Shown piece by piece: positions 36,593 to 45,924 of a stretch of DNA of 64,000 nt. Source of the stretch: Alkaliflexus imshenetskii DSM 15055 (GTDB lineage Bacteria > Bacteroidota > Bacteroidia > Bacteroidales > Marinilabiliaceae); contig NZ_KI912105.1 of NCBI RefSeq assembly GCF_000517065.1, positions 398,396 through 462,395 of the forward strand, written 5' to 3'. Positions within the stretch are counted from its first letter, which is position 1. Each line of letters starts with the position of its first letter. The notes under the pieces were generated by a model, which did no database searches, was not told where the DNA came from, and saw nothing but the letters and a program-made list of their open reading frames with translations. A program made the position numbers and the translations under genes.

Positions 36593-38635
36593 ATGCAATA
36601 CCGAAAACTCCGAACGCTCAGCCTAGCCTCCTTATTGATTATTGGCAGCAACTCACTTGTGGCACAAACGGCCATACAAGACAGCATCAATCTGAACGAA
36701 GTGGTAATTACCGGCTCAAAAACCTCACGTTTGCCAGGCAACGTTACCCAAAAAATTGATGTAATCTCCTTAAACGATGCACAAATGATTGTGCTGGGAC
36801 AAAACAACATTGCCGAGGTTATAGCCCAAAAACCTGGCGCATCGGTAAGTGCCCTATCGCGTAACGATGCCAACTGGGGAACATACGCCGGTATTGGGCC
36901 AAAATACAGCACCTTCATGTTAAACGGACTGCCACTCGACGCTTTTGTTGACCCCATGAACCTTGATATGATGGCTTTTGAGCGTATCGAAATCCAGCGA
37001 GGACCAGCTTCGGTGCTCTATCCCAACTATCTGAGTCAGGATTTTGCCGGAAATCAAAGCCCACTGGCCGGAACAATCAACCTCATTGGACGGCAAAAGG
37101 TGAACCGTCAACTAAGCACAGCATCCATGGCGTATGGCTCATACAATACTTTAAACGGACAACTGTATCATCAGGATGTGAAGGACAATTTAAACTATTT
37201 TGCAGGACTCTCTTATGAAACCTCCGATTATACAAATTATGGCACCGAGGGCTCATGGCTTAACATGAACAAAAACCCAGAATACACCAAGCGAAAACTC
37301 TTTGCAGGAGCAACTCAATACTATGGTGAAGAGGATGCACACAAATTATCAGTATTTATAAATCAAACTGCACATAAAGGCGATGCGGGGCGCACCTACC
37401 GCGGCTTTGACCATAACTACACCACTGTTAATGTGAACCAGACATCCACCCTTAACAGTTTTATGGTTTTAAATGCAGGCTTCGGACTTAGGGTGTATGA
37501 CAGAAATTGGCAGGAAAGCAGTTTTATGATGGATTCCGACGTTGAAGTGCTCGATTCAAATAACGGGGCGTATCAACGCATTTTGCCTGCCGACATAAAT
37601 CTGACCATTAATCATGGCAAAAATCACTCTTTTATTGTGGGTACAGATTTTCAAAGCGCGGCCTACCATACCCACTCTGACCCACTTCAGGGTTATAAGA
37701 GTTATGGTAATAAATCACGTTCTGCTCAGTATGGCCTGTATGCACAGGAAGAACTTCTTCTTAACAATCTGATTTTAAGAGGTGGATTGCGCTTTAACCA
37801 CATCAGAAACACCATTGACATGATGGAAGGAGGCAAACCTGGTGAGCCCGAAACCGATTGGAGTCGCCTGCTTTTTAGTCTCGGCGCCAAGTACCATGTC
37901 GCCTCAAGAGTTGACCTCTACGCCAATATTGGCAACAGCTTTATGACACCGGGGCTTAAATCCATTGGTGGCACCATTCCTCTGAGCGACCGCAACCAGC
38001 CGGGACGAAACGGGCATCTGCCAAATCCAAATCTTAAACCTGAATCGGGGCTGGGAATGGATTTGGGTACTAACATGAATCTGTCAAATCTTAAAATTGG
38101 TGTGCGTGGATTTTACAATATCATTGACGACGCCATCATTGATGTGGCAGTGAGTGATGTACCTTCGCAATCTCAATCAATTAATGCCGGAAAAACCATT
38201 GCGCATGGATTAGAGGTTGAAATTAAACATGTTATCAACAACAACATATCATGGTTTTATAATAACACCTTTATGAAATCAAGAATTAAAAACAGTTCGG
38301 ATCCTGAACAACACGATGCCAATGTGCCCTTTGCCCCGGAACAGGTAGCCAATATTGGATTTACAGTTAAAAGCAACAGCGGTCTTACCATACGCCCTGT
38401 GCTCAACTATACCGGAAAATACTATGACTCCAGTTCTCTTATCTGGCGAAACGACTTCACTCCGGGTACTTTGGTTAACCTTTATGCATCACAACAATTG
38501 GTGAAAAAGCCGAGCCATCAGATTGATCTATTCACCCAAATGTATAACATCACCAACAATCGCTATGAAATGCCCTGGCAATTCAGAAATACAGGCTTTT
38601 CGATGATGGCTGGCATCAGGGTTTCTTTTGAATAA
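36593..38635 (+). CDS. TonB-dependent outer-membrane receptor
   Basis: 680 residues. Signal peptide (about 1-23), a likely TonB box (LNEVVITGSK), a plug domain (about 45-170; GASVSALSRNDANWG, FMLNGLPLDAFVD, FERIEIQRGPASVLY), then a beta barrel ending in VSFE with a C-terminal aromatic. It is first in an operon with a FecB/C/D-like ABC importer, 29 bp before the binding-protein gene, which points to uptake of a metal chelate or corrinoid. The substrate is not evident. Expression probably comes from the promoter and palindrome just upstream. Confidence 0.93.
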   Translation: MQYRKLRTLSLASLLIIGSNSLVAQTAIQDSINLNEVVITGSKTSRLPGNVTQKIDVISLNDAQMIVLGQNNIAEVIAQKPGASVSALSRNDANWGTYAGIGPKYSTFMLNGLPLDAFVDPMNLDMMAFERIEIQRGPASVLYPNYLSQDFAGNQSPLAGTINLIGRQKVNRQLSTASMAYGSYNTLNGQLYHQDVKDNLNYFAGLSYETSDYTNYGTEGSWLNMNKNPEYTKRKLFAGATQYYGEEDAHKLSVFINQTAHKGDAGRTYRGFDHNYTTVNVNQTSTLNSFMVLNAGFGLRVYDRNWQESSFMMDSDVEVLDSNNGAYQRILPADINLTINHGKNHSFIVGTDFQSAAYHTHSDPLQGYKSYGNKSRSAQYGLYAQEELLLNNLILRGGLRFNHIRNTIDMMEGGKPGEPETDWSRLLFSLGAKYHVASRVDLYANIGNSFMTPGLKSIGGTIPLSDRNQPGRNGHLPNPNLKPESGLGMDLGTNMNLSNLKIGVRGFYNIIDDAIIDVAVSDVPSQSQSINAGKTIAHGLEVEIKHVINNNISWFYNNTFMKSRIKNSSDPEQHDANVPFAPEQVANIGFTVKSNSGLTIRPVLNYTGKYYDSSSLIWRNDFTPGTLVNLYASQQLVKKPSHQIDLFTQMYNITNNRYEMPWQFRNTGFSMMAGIRVSFE

Positions 38636-38664
38636 CTAACTTTGCATCTCAGCAAATTGATAAA

Positions 38665-39672
38665 ATGCGAAAGAACTTACAATCCATTGTAACACATATC
38701 TGTTTCCTCTGTATTCTGATTTTTTCAGGATGCGGCGGAAACACCCCTGCTTCATCCTCTCAGGAACAAGCCATCACCGTTACTGACTTTCGCGGAAAAT
38801 CCATACATCTGTCACAACCTGCTCAAAGAGTTGTTTGCCTCATCGAAAGTGCATTGTCAGGCATCTACATGCTGGGAGCCGAAGAATCGGTTGTTGCTGT
38901 TCCCGCAGAAGTTTATCACGGACAAGTGGCTGAAAGGTATGCATCACTCGATGTAAGAATTGCTAACAAAGAGCTGCCAGCGCCGGGAAACTGGGATTTT
39001 ATTAGTCTGGAACAGATAGTTGCTCTTAAGCCCGACTTGGTAATCATCTGGGCATCACAAACCGATGCCATTGCAAACATCGAGCGACTCGGCATTCCTG
39101 TTTATGGCGTTATGCTACACAGTTTTGAGGATGTTTATAAAGAGATTCATGATTTTGGATTATTGCTAAACCAACAAGAGCGAGCCGAATATCTCATACT
39201 ACACACGCAAAATTCATTAAAACAGCTAAAGGAGCAAAGCCAAAATCGGAAGCCCCAAAGAGTATATTTTATGTGGGCACAGGGTATTAATCACACATCT
39301 GGTAAAAACAGCACTGTTAACCAACTGCTGCAAGCTGCTGGAACTATGAATGTAGTTGACATGCCCCAGGAGCATTTAACGGTAAATGTGGAGCGTATCA
39401 TTGAGTGGAACCCCGACATCATTGTGATGTGGTACAATGACAAACTTACAGAAAACGATGTAATTAACCATCCGCTTCTTCAGGGCATTAATGCCACCAA
39501 AAACAAACGTGTTCACATGTTGCCCACAGTGTTCGACTGCGATTTGTGGACGCTTAAGATGCAACATGCAGTTAAACTGGTTGCCAACTGGGCTCACGGA
39601 AGCGATAACACCACATTTGATGAAGCACAGGAATTAAAGCAGATGTACCGAACACTATATAATATTGAGTAA
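38665..39672 (+). CDS. FecB/BtuF-like periplasmic binding lipoprotein
   Basis: 335 residues with a lipoprotein signal (lipobox ending at C23 in LIFSGCGG). It has the helical-backbone periplasmic binding fold of cluster A-II (VTDFRGKSIHLSQPAQRVVCL, ISLEQIVALKPDLVIIW, ERIIEWNPDIIVMW). By family it receives a siderophore, heme, corrinoid or similar ligand from the TonB receptor and hands it to the permease. Ligand identity cannot be judged from sequence. Confidence 0.9.
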   Translation: MRKNLQSIVTHICFLCILIFSGCGGNTPASSSQEQAITVTDFRGKSIHLSQPAQRVVCLIESALSGIYMLGAEESVVAVPAEVYHGQVAERYASLDVRIANKELPAPGNWDFISLEQIVALKPDLVIIWASQTDAIANIERLGIPVYGVMLHSFEDVYKEIHDFGLLLNQQERAEYLILHTQNSLKQLKEQSQNRKPQRVYFMWAQGINHTSGKNSTVNQLLQAAGTMNVVDMPQEHLTVNVERIIEWNPDIIVMWYNDKLTENDVINHPLLQGINATKNKRVHMLPTVFDCDLWTLKMQHAVKLVANWAHGSDNTTFDEAQELKQMYRTLYNIE

Positions 39673-39717
39673 AACGGCTAACTTGAACCTCCGTTATTAC
39701 CTGATAAGACTAAAAAA

Positions 39718-40707
39718 ATGAACCGGAAGATATTCAAATGGATTGTTTACTTATTGCCGCTTCCGGTAATAATGCTTTCGTTATTCATTGGCCCGTCGGG
39801 TAACACGGGGCTTAGCGCTCTGGTAAAGCATCTTTTAATAGGTAACGAATCATTTAACCCGGAGCTGGCCTATAATATTCTTGTAAATGTAAGGATGCCT
39901 CGCATCCTTTTGGTATTCTTCACAGGCGGCGTACTCGCCATCTCAGGAGCGGCGCTTCAGGCCGTTTTCCGTAATCCATTGGTCGATCCTTACGTGCTCG
40001 GTCTCTCCTCGGGTGCAGCATTTGGAGCTGCATTGGGACTTTGGGTTGCCGTAATTCCGGTTCAGCTATCGGCATTCACTTTCGGACTGGCAGCAGTGGG
40101 TCTATGTTATTTCATGGCACGTAAAAACAAACAGGTTTCCATTGTTTCTTTGATTCTTGCAGGCATTATTACCAACGGCATTTTCACTGCTCTGCTTACC
40201 ATCATTCAGGTGTTGAGCGACCCATTTAAACTGCAAAGTATTGTGCACTGGACCATGGGCAATTTCCACAATGCCGATTGGGTTAAAATACAAACAGCAG
40301 CCTTGCCTATGTTTGCCGGATTCCTTATATTGTTTATTCTTCGCTGGAAACTAAACGTCATTGCTTTAGGTGATGAAGAAGCTGCCTCAGTGGGATTGAA
40401 CCCCAGAAAACTGAAAATCTGGATTTTGCTTGGAGCCACATTGGCAGGCTCGGCAGCCGTTGCCGTAGCAGGCATCATAGGACTTTACGGCCTCATTATT
40501 CCGCACATGGTGAGGATGATATTCGGTGTTGACAATCAGAAAACCCTGCTCATAAACTTTCTCATGGGTGGCACATTTTTAACCCTCATCGACAACATAT
40601 CAAGAACAATGGCTGGCTTTGAAATTCCCATCGGGGTTTTTACTATGCTCATTGGTGCGCCCTTTTTTATATGGTTGCTTAAAAAATCAAATGCTGGTTG
40701 GGAATGA
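39718..40707 (+). CDS. FecCD/BtuC-family ABC transporter permease
   Basis: 329 residues with about ten transmembrane helices. Motifs: VRMPRILLVFFTGGVLAISGAALQAVFRNPLVDPYVLG, GDEEAASVGLNPRKLKI, and GIIGLYGLIIPHMVRMIFG. It forms the inner-membrane channel of the importer. Its TGA overlaps the ATG of the ATPase gene (ATGA). Confidence 0.94.
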   Translation: MNRKIFKWIVYLLPLPVIMLSLFIGPSGNTGLSALVKHLLIGNESFNPELAYNILVNVRMPRILLVFFTGGVLAISGAALQAVFRNPLVDPYVLGLSSGAAFGAALGLWVAVIPVQLSAFTFGLAAVGLCYFMARKNKQVSIVSLILAGIITNGIFTALLTIIQVLSDPFKLQSIVHWTMGNFHNADWVKIQTAALPMFAGFLILFILRWKLNVIALGDEEAASVGLNPRKLKIWILLGATLAGSAAVAVAGIIGLYGLIIPHMVRMIFGVDNQKTLLINFLMGGTFLTLIDNISRTMAGFEIPIGVFTMLIGAPFFIWLLKKSNAGWE

Positions 40708-41474
40708 AAACCAATAACATCATAGAAATCACAAATCTGAGCTTCGGCTATCGGAACCAACAAATCCTCAAAGAGGTATCTGTGGCCTTTCCGGCTAACG
40801 AGTTCTCAGTGATTCTGGGACGCAATGGTTCGGGCAAATCAACACTGCTCAGACTAATTGCCGGACTGCTGCCCCACTGCAAAGGCGCCATACGCATCAA
40901 CGGCATCGAACTAAATAATTTGAGTAGCGCCCACCGTGCCTACCTTGTTGGATTTCTGCAACAAAGCCACAAGCCGGTATTCCCTTTCACTGTTAAAGAT
41001 GTGGTATTAACCGGAAGGGCAGCTTTTATTGGCTATCTGCCCACAAAAGAAGACCATATAGCTGTTGATGATGCCATGGAGCGCACAGCCATCACGCATC
41101 TTCAAAGCCGATTATATACCGAGCTTTCAGGAGGAGAACAACAGCTGGTGATGCTCACCAGACTCATTGCACAACAGCCCGACATACTTTTGCTTGACGA
41201 GCCCATAAGCCACCTGGATTACAACAATCAGATCCACATCATCAAACTGATAAAACAACTTGTGAATGACGGCTTTACAATCATATCGGTACTGCATGAT
41301 CCGAACATGGCCTTTCTTTTTGGGGATAGATTCTTTTTTGTAGATGACCAAAAAGTATATGCCGACAACAGTTCCGAGCCATGGAAATCGCCTCTAATCC
41401 ACAAGGTTTTTCACAACAGCATTGTGCCTGTGCCCCACGCCGGGAAAATGCTCTTTATACCTTCGCTGCAATGA
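40704..41474 (+). CDS. FecE/BtuD-family ABC transporter ATPase
   Basis: The ATG at 40704 overlaps the permease stop (ATGA), a classic coupled start, so I prefer it to a TTG 6 nt earlier. The 256-residue product has Walker A GRNGSGKST, signature ELSGGEQQLV, Walker B DILLLDEP and a SHLDYNNQ D-loop. It energises the importer. Its 3' end again overlaps the methyltransferase start by ATGA. Confidence 0.94.
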   Translation: MKTNNIIEITNLSFGYRNQQILKEVSVAFPANEFSVILGRNGSGKSTLLRLIAGLLPHCKGAIRINGIELNNLSSAHRAYLVGFLQQSHKPVFPFTVKDVVLTGRAAFIGYLPTKEDHIAVDDAMERTAITHLQSRLYTELSGGEQQLVMLTRLIAQQPDILLLDEPISHLDYNNQIHIIKLIKQLVNDGFTIISVLHDPNMAFLFGDRFFFVDDQKVYADNSSEPWKSPLIHKVFHNSIVPVPHAGKMLFIPSLQ

Positions 41475-42208
41475 TTGAAAACCACATTCGAATACTTGCA
41501 GAAGCATACGATGCCGGTGCCGAAGAGGAGTACCAGCGGCTGGCAGAGTCGGGGCGCAAACTTCTGGAATTTGAACGTGTTTGTGATGCCGTGGAATCCA
41601 GAATTAAAGCCGATGACGTAATTGTTGATATTGGCAGTGGCCCGGGCAGATATGCCGAATACTTTCTTGACAAAGGCTATAGACTTGGATGCGTTGATCT
41701 TTCAGCCAGATCGCTCAAACTCTTCAGCGATCGAATCTCTGATCGCCATAATGAAAAACTCATCTTTAATAAAGTTTCCTGCGCCACGCAACTGCATTGG
41801 ATTGATGACGACACTGCGGATGCTTTGCTTTTAATGGGGCCAATGTACCATTTAACAACCTCAGAAAAGAGACTGAAAGTACTCAGACAGTGCCAGAGAA
41901 TTTTAAAGCCTGATGGGCATCTTTTTGTGATGTATATGTCGCCTCACCCGGTATTTTCCACCGAACCCTGGTTACAGAATAACATGTTGCAGCATCCCAA
42001 CGGCATTGTTACATACACTAGTTTTAAAGAGCGTATTGTTCCGCAGTTCAGATGCACAGCGGTGCAGGCTTCGGAGGAAGCAGCGCCCTATTTTGAATCA
42101 ACTCAGAGGGTGGAGATCTTTGACTCAGAAACCAACAATGCCAATGATTCGGCTCCCCAGTATTTAATGATATATAAAAACAGTAAGCGCTTTAATCAAA
42201 CCAGTTAA
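41471..42208 (+). CDS. Class I SAM-dependent methyltransferase, last gene of the uptake operon
   Basis: The ATG at 41471 overlaps the ATPase stop (ATGA), giving 245 residues. The SAM-binding motif I is VIVDIGSGPGRYAEYF, with acidic motif II in LGCVDLSARSLKLF and a later ADALLLMGPMYHLT segment. The close overlap with three transport genes indicates that methylation of the imported ligand, or of something linked to it, is part of the pathway (inference). The substrate is unknown. No terminator is obvious after it. Confidence 0.85.
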   Translation: MIENHIRILAEAYDAGAEEEYQRLAESGRKLLEFERVCDAVESRIKADDVIVDIGSGPGRYAEYFLDKGYRLGCVDLSARSLKLFSDRISDRHNEKLIFNKVSCATQLHWIDDDTADALLLMGPMYHLTTSEKRLKVLRQCQRILKPDGHLFVMYMSPHPVFSTEPWLQNNMLQHPNGIVTYTSFKERIVPQFRCTAVQASEEAAPYFESTQRVEIFDSETNNANDSAPQYLMIYKNSKRFNQTS

Positions 42209-42649
42209 CAAACGGCTTCTTAATCCAGCTTTTCAATCCTCTCCAAAAAGGCTGTATGCTGGTATATTGATTCCCTGCAACAATCGCGCCTCTGTAAAAC
42301 ACAACACTACGAATCATCTTTATTAACAGACAACTATCCACATTTTTTGAAATCAAACCTAAGTGACTGTTTTAATTCATATTAATCTGCGTTTAGGATA
42401 ATAAGAAGTAAGATATTTAGGCCGATTGATAAGATTAATCTAATTATCTTTCTCAACTACGCTATCTGTCAAAAATCTAAAAGTCTTAGCTCTAAATCAT
42501 GTTTTATAAATAAAATCAAACAATTGCGAAGTATTCACTTAATGTAAACTTAACTTAAAACTAACGCCAAACACCTAAAAATTTGTTAAAGCGGCTATAA
42601 ATGTTAAATTTGCATATTGTAACATATACAAACAGACAGATTCGCGCAC
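42209..42649. other. Intergenic region, 441 bp
   Basis: No gene is seen. It carries the consensus promoter at 42582-42612. A weak hairpin around 42229-42256 could terminate the uptake operon, but its stem has bulges. Confidence 0.4.
42582..42612 (+). promoter_or_regulatory. Consensus promoter for the membrane fusion/VTC/DUF4956 operon
   Basis: TTTG (42582-42585), exactly 19 nt, then TAAATTTG (42605-42612): a perfect match to the Bacteroidota consensus. The leader would be about 30 nt. Confidence 0.8.
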
Positions 42650-43732
42650 ATGAGAATAAATTCAAAATCACTAATTTCAATTCCGATAATACTTCTTATT
42701 CTCATCGTGTCTTTCACTTTCCTGAAAATCCCCTACAACGTTGAAAGCAACGGAATCATTGTGCCTGCCACCGAATGGCGACTCGAAAAAACTTCCGATG
42801 GCATCATTATAAATATTCTGAAAGACAACCTGAACAACACGGTACCAAAGTTCACAGTAACCGAATTTCAGCGCGGCGACCACGTCACATTTAAAATCTC
42901 TGACCACCTTGAGGTAAACACGCCGGTTAACAAAGGCGATACCATTGGCATAATTCATAGTCACCTTGAACTACTTAGGTTAATTCAACTTAAAGGAGAG
43001 CTGGAGGAGAAAAAACGACTAAGAGAGGTATATCTTACCGGCGACAAACCGGAAGTTATTGCCGCCGCATACGAAAATATGCGTATGGCCGAAACCGAAC
43101 TCGAGACACAAACAAAACAATATGAAAGAGCCAAATTGCTTCACCAAATGCAAGTAATTGCCGATCAGGAACTGGAACTGGCGGCCAACGATTACAACGT
43201 AAAGCAACAACAACTCAATATCAGCAGAGCTCAATATCAATCGCTCCTTTCAGGCTCAAAAAAAGAGGAGATTCTGCTTATTGATGCCACCATAGTTTCA
43301 TTACAAAACCAAATAGAGACCACCAACGAGCGCATTGAGGCATTTGTCATTACCGCGCCCATCTCAGGAGTTCTCAGCACCACGGGCCTCAACAATGTGG
43401 ACGGTAACAACAGCCTGGCACGCATCATTTCTGCTGACAATATGATTCTGCACATGCCTGTTGAACTTAACCATCTGACCTATATACATCAGGGCATGCC
43501 GGTTTTTGTTGAAAACCTAATGTTTACGTTACCCGTAAAAGGATATGTCAATTTGATTGATAACAACGTAGAACAGATCAATCAACGACAGGTGGTATTT
43601 GTTTCATCACAGCTAACAGCCGAAAACCAAACCATACTGCCAAACATAAGGGTTAAAGCCCGCATCGACTGCGGAAACATTTCCCTGACAGAATATTTAA
43701 AACGTTTGACAAACACCATATACCACAACTAG
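42650..43732 (+). CDS. HlyD-like membrane fusion (periplasmic adaptor) protein
   Basis: 360 residues. One N-terminal transmembrane helix (about 8-26) precedes a barrel-sandwich (lipoyl-like) half (about 30-110) and a long coiled-coil hairpin (about 110-230; EEKKRLREVY... QYERAKLLHQ... VKQQQLNISRAQYQ). The second lipoyl half and beta-barrel follow (VITAPISGVLSTTGLNNVDGNNSLARIISADNMIL). Such proteins normally bridge an inner-membrane exporter to the envelope, yet no ABC, MFS or RND transporter is beside it. Instead the next genes, 5 and 23 bp apart, encode a VTC-type polymerase and DUF4956. Confidence 0.82.
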   Translation: MRINSKSLISIPIILLILIVSFTFLKIPYNVESNGIIVPATEWRLEKTSDGIIINILKDNLNNTVPKFTVTEFQRGDHVTFKISDHLEVNTPVNKGDTIGIIHSHLELLRLIQLKGELEEKKRLREVYLTGDKPEVIAAAYENMRMAETELETQTKQYERAKLLHQMQVIADQELELAANDYNVKQQQLNISRAQYQSLLSGSKKEEILLIDATIVSLQNQIETTNERIEAFVITAPISGVLSTTGLNNVDGNNSLARIISADNMILHMPVELNHLTYIHQGMPVFVENLMFTLPVKGYVNLIDNNVEQINQRQVVFVSSQLTAENQTILPNIRVKARIDCGNISLTEYLKRLTNTIYHN

Positions 43733-43737
43733 CATAA

Positions 43738-44475
43738 ATGTTAAGATACGAGCGTAAATATCTGGTTCCCAACGAACAAATGGAAGACCTCCGAAAAAGG
43801 TTATTACCATTTGTTGTGCCCGATAGTTATGCAACACCCGATGAAAACGGCATTTATCAATATACTGTCAGAAGCATCTATATGGACTCTCTGGACATGG
43901 AATGCTATACCCAAAAGGATAGCGGCATCAAACTGCGTCGCAAACTGCGCATCAGAGGGTATAACCATTTGAATGAGAACAGCAAAGTGGTTCTGGAAAT
44001 AAAAAGAAAAATTGGCAACCGCATAAAAAAGCATCGCTCCACCTTGCTTTTCAGCGATTTGGACGAGATGATGCGCAATCCAACGCTCGAAAATTACATC
44101 ACGGGTAAGAGAAGTATGGATCTGGATGATGCAAAGCGCTTTTTCTTCCATCTTAAGAAGAAACAATACAGGCCGAGCAACCTCGTTGTGTATGAGCGTG
44201 AGGCGTATCAAGGCAAAATAGATAGCGGCGTAAGAATAACCTTCGATAAAAACATCCGAAGCAGAATTTATCCGCGGCTAAATACTCTTTATGATGATTT
44301 CAACCTCAAGCACCTTTTCAACAACCACTTTGTACTGGAAATCAAATATTTTACAGATGAAATGCCCATTTGGGCCCGCTCACTGGTTTATGATTTTAAA
44401 CTGCGGAATGACGCCATATCCAAATACACAATAGGTTACGATGTGAACAAGTTTAACAAAAAACTAACCTACTGA
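43738..44475 (+). CDS. VTC-domain (polyphosphate polymerase-like) protein
   Basis: 245 residues, nearly all VTC/TTM tunnel domain. Key segments are YERKYLVP, the IYMDSLDMECYTQKDSGIKLRRKLRIRGY motif with basic residues, VVLEIKRK, and FVLEIKYF, which together supply the basic and acidic lining of the tunnel active site. By analogy with yeast Vtc4 it may polymerise phosphate, but several bacterial members are unproven. It is the middle gene of a three-gene unit with a HlyD-like protein and DUF4956. Bacterial VTC and DUF4956 genes are often found together. Confidence 0.88.
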   Translation: MLRYERKYLVPNEQMEDLRKRLLPFVVPDSYATPDENGIYQYTVRSIYMDSLDMECYTQKDSGIKLRRKLRIRGYNHLNENSKVVLEIKRKIGNRIKKHRSTLLFSDLDEMMRNPTLENYITGKRSMDLDDAKRFFFHLKKKQYRPSNLVVYEREAYQGKIDSGVRITFDKNIRSRIYPRLNTLYDDFNLKHLFNNHFVLEIKYFTDEMPIWARSLVYDFKLRNDAISKYTIGYDVNKFNKKLTY

Positions 44476-44498
44476 TTAATAACATCAGCACAAGCATT

Positions 44499-45170
44499 AT
44501 GAATGACATTCAAAGTATTTTTACTTTCAGCATAACAGTAACCGATGTTTTTGGAAACGTTTTGGTAGCCATGATATGTGGTTTTCTCATCGCCTTGCTA
44601 TACAAACACACATATAAAGGTTTAAATTACTCATCGGCCTTTACCATATCCATCATCATGCTCACCATGATAACTGCCATAGTGATTATGGTCATCGGGA
44701 ACAACCTGGCAAGGGCGTTTGGTATGGTTGGCGCCATGTCCATTATCCGTTTTCGCACAGCTGTAAAAGATGCGTCAGACATCATGTTTATTTTCTTCGC
44801 CCTGGCAATAGGTCTGGCTGCCGGTGTCAAACTCTATTCTATTGCATTTTTGGGAACCTTCATGGTTGGAGGGGCGTTTCTGCTGGTGAATCAATTCAGT
44901 TTCTCCCTCTCGGGGAAAAAGGAGTTTTTGATGCACATCACTACCAATGGCAACGGTATAGCCGACAATCCCTTTGGCGAATTATTTGGCAGTTATTGCC
45001 GTCGCCACAAGCTGGTAAACGTAAAAACCATTGGCGATGAATTTGATCAGATTATGGAATACTCTTACTACATCAATTTAAAGAGTGAAGACAAGGGAAG
45101 TGAACTTGTAGCCCAATTGCGCAAAATTGATGGTGTACACCAGGTAAACCTCTTTTTCGACGAAGATTAA
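44499..45170 (+). CDS. DUF4956 membrane protein
   Basis: 223 residues with about four transmembrane helices in the first 150 residues (FGNVLVAMICGFLIALLY; MLTMITAIVIMVIGNNLARAFG; IMFIFFALAIGLAAGV; SIAFLGTFMVGGAFLLV). The conserved motif GAMSIIRFRTAVKDASDI is diagnostic. A soluble C-terminal domain follows. It is the probable membrane partner of the VTC polymerase. The last bases overlap the convergent folK by 4 bp. Confidence 0.88.
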   Translation: MNDIQSIFTFSITVTDVFGNVLVAMICGFLIALLYKHTYKGLNYSSAFTISIIMLTMITAIVIMVIGNNLARAFGMVGAMSIIRFRTAVKDASDIMFIFFALAIGLAAGVKLYSIAFLGTFMVGGAFLLVNQFSFSLSGKKEFLMHITTNGNGIADNPFGELFGSYCRRHKLVNVKTIGDEFDQIMEYSYYINLKSEDKGSELVAQLRKIDGVHQVNLFFDED

Positions 45171-45553
45171 CCCTTTACACCATTAATCTCTTCAACGGCG
45201 TCTCTGATGAAAACTCTTGTGTGATAATCGTTGTCAACAACATCATCGTTCCAAATCACTACGTCCAAATCGATGTTTCGCGGGCCATACTTGGGCAGTG
45301 TGCGATCCCGTCCCATCGTGTCTTCAATTGATTTCAGATGCCGCGCAACCGCATCCATATCAAACGAAGTTGATATATAAACAACACCATTCAAAAAATC
45401 AGGCTGCTCAGTAATACCAATGGGCTTGGTAGTGCGGTACGACGATATGGCCAGAACCTCACAATACTCGCGCAGGAGCTTAATGGCCATCGAAAAATTA
45501 GCATGCGAATCAATGTTGGAACCCATGCTTATATATGCCCTGTTTGTATCCAT
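45167..45553 (-). CDS. folK: Short HPPK (6-hydroxymethylpterin pyrophosphokinase-like)
   Basis: 128 residues against about 160 in typical FolK. Present are AYISMGSNIDSHANFSMAI, the loop FLNGVVYI, and the signature YGPRNIDLDVVIW. The usual ending with HPDMxxRxFVL is absent, so the C-terminal part is truncated or diverged. It makes the pyrophosphorylated pterin for folate synthesis if active. It is the third gene of an operon with FolX/FolB-like and FolM-like genes. Confidence 0.8.
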   Translation of the reverse strand: MDTNRAYISMGSNIDSHANFSMAIKLLREYCEVLAISSYRTTKPIGITEQPDFLNGVVYISTSFDMDAVARHLKSIEDTMGRDRTLPKYGPRNIDLDVVIWNDDVVDNDYHTRVFIRDAVEEINGVKG

Positions 45554-45572
45554 CGAACTTGTGATTTACCAG

Positions 45573-45923
45573 CTATCTTGATTTACGGACAGAAAAGGAT
45601 ACACTCTCAGCAAACCGCAGAGCATGGGGTTTTTCAACCTCTACCCACACCGATTTCACGCGTTCGTTGTTCAGGACATGATTTGCCACCTCATTGGCAA
45701 TCTTTTCAAGCAGATTAAAACTTTTTCCCTCTACCATTTCAATGATATCCTTACAAATGGTTCGATAATTAAGCGCCTCAACGGGTATGTCAGATAACTC
45801 TTCACCGCGAAGGTCATAATCGATTTCAATATTTAGTATCAAATCCTGCTTCTTTCCAATTTCATGTGGATTGAAACCAACCTGTGTTCTGAGCAGAAGC
45901 TTCTTTATTGATATCTGAGCCAT
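45573..45923 (-). CDS. Dihydroneopterin aldolase/epimerase-fold protein (FolB or FolX type)
   Basis: 116 residues. The T-fold has LRTQVGFNPHEIGKKQD, ALNYRTICKDIIEMVEGKSFNLLEKIANEV, and a VEKPHALRFAESVSF ending. The pattern is closer to FolX (dihydroneopterin-triphosphate 2'-epimerase: LRTFIGI, LNYRTxTKxII, HALRYADSVS) than to classical FolB, but catalytic residues are shared by both. Its gene starts 1 bp after the FolM-like gene ends, which supports a tetrahydromonapterin-type module (inference). Confidence 0.75.
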   Translation of the reverse strand: MAQISIKKLLLRTQVGFNPHEIGKKQDLILNIEIDYDLRGEELSDIPVEALNYRTICKDIIEMVEGKSFNLLEKIANEVANHVLNNERVKSVWVEVEKPHALRFAESVSFSVRKSR

Positions 45924-45924
45924 A

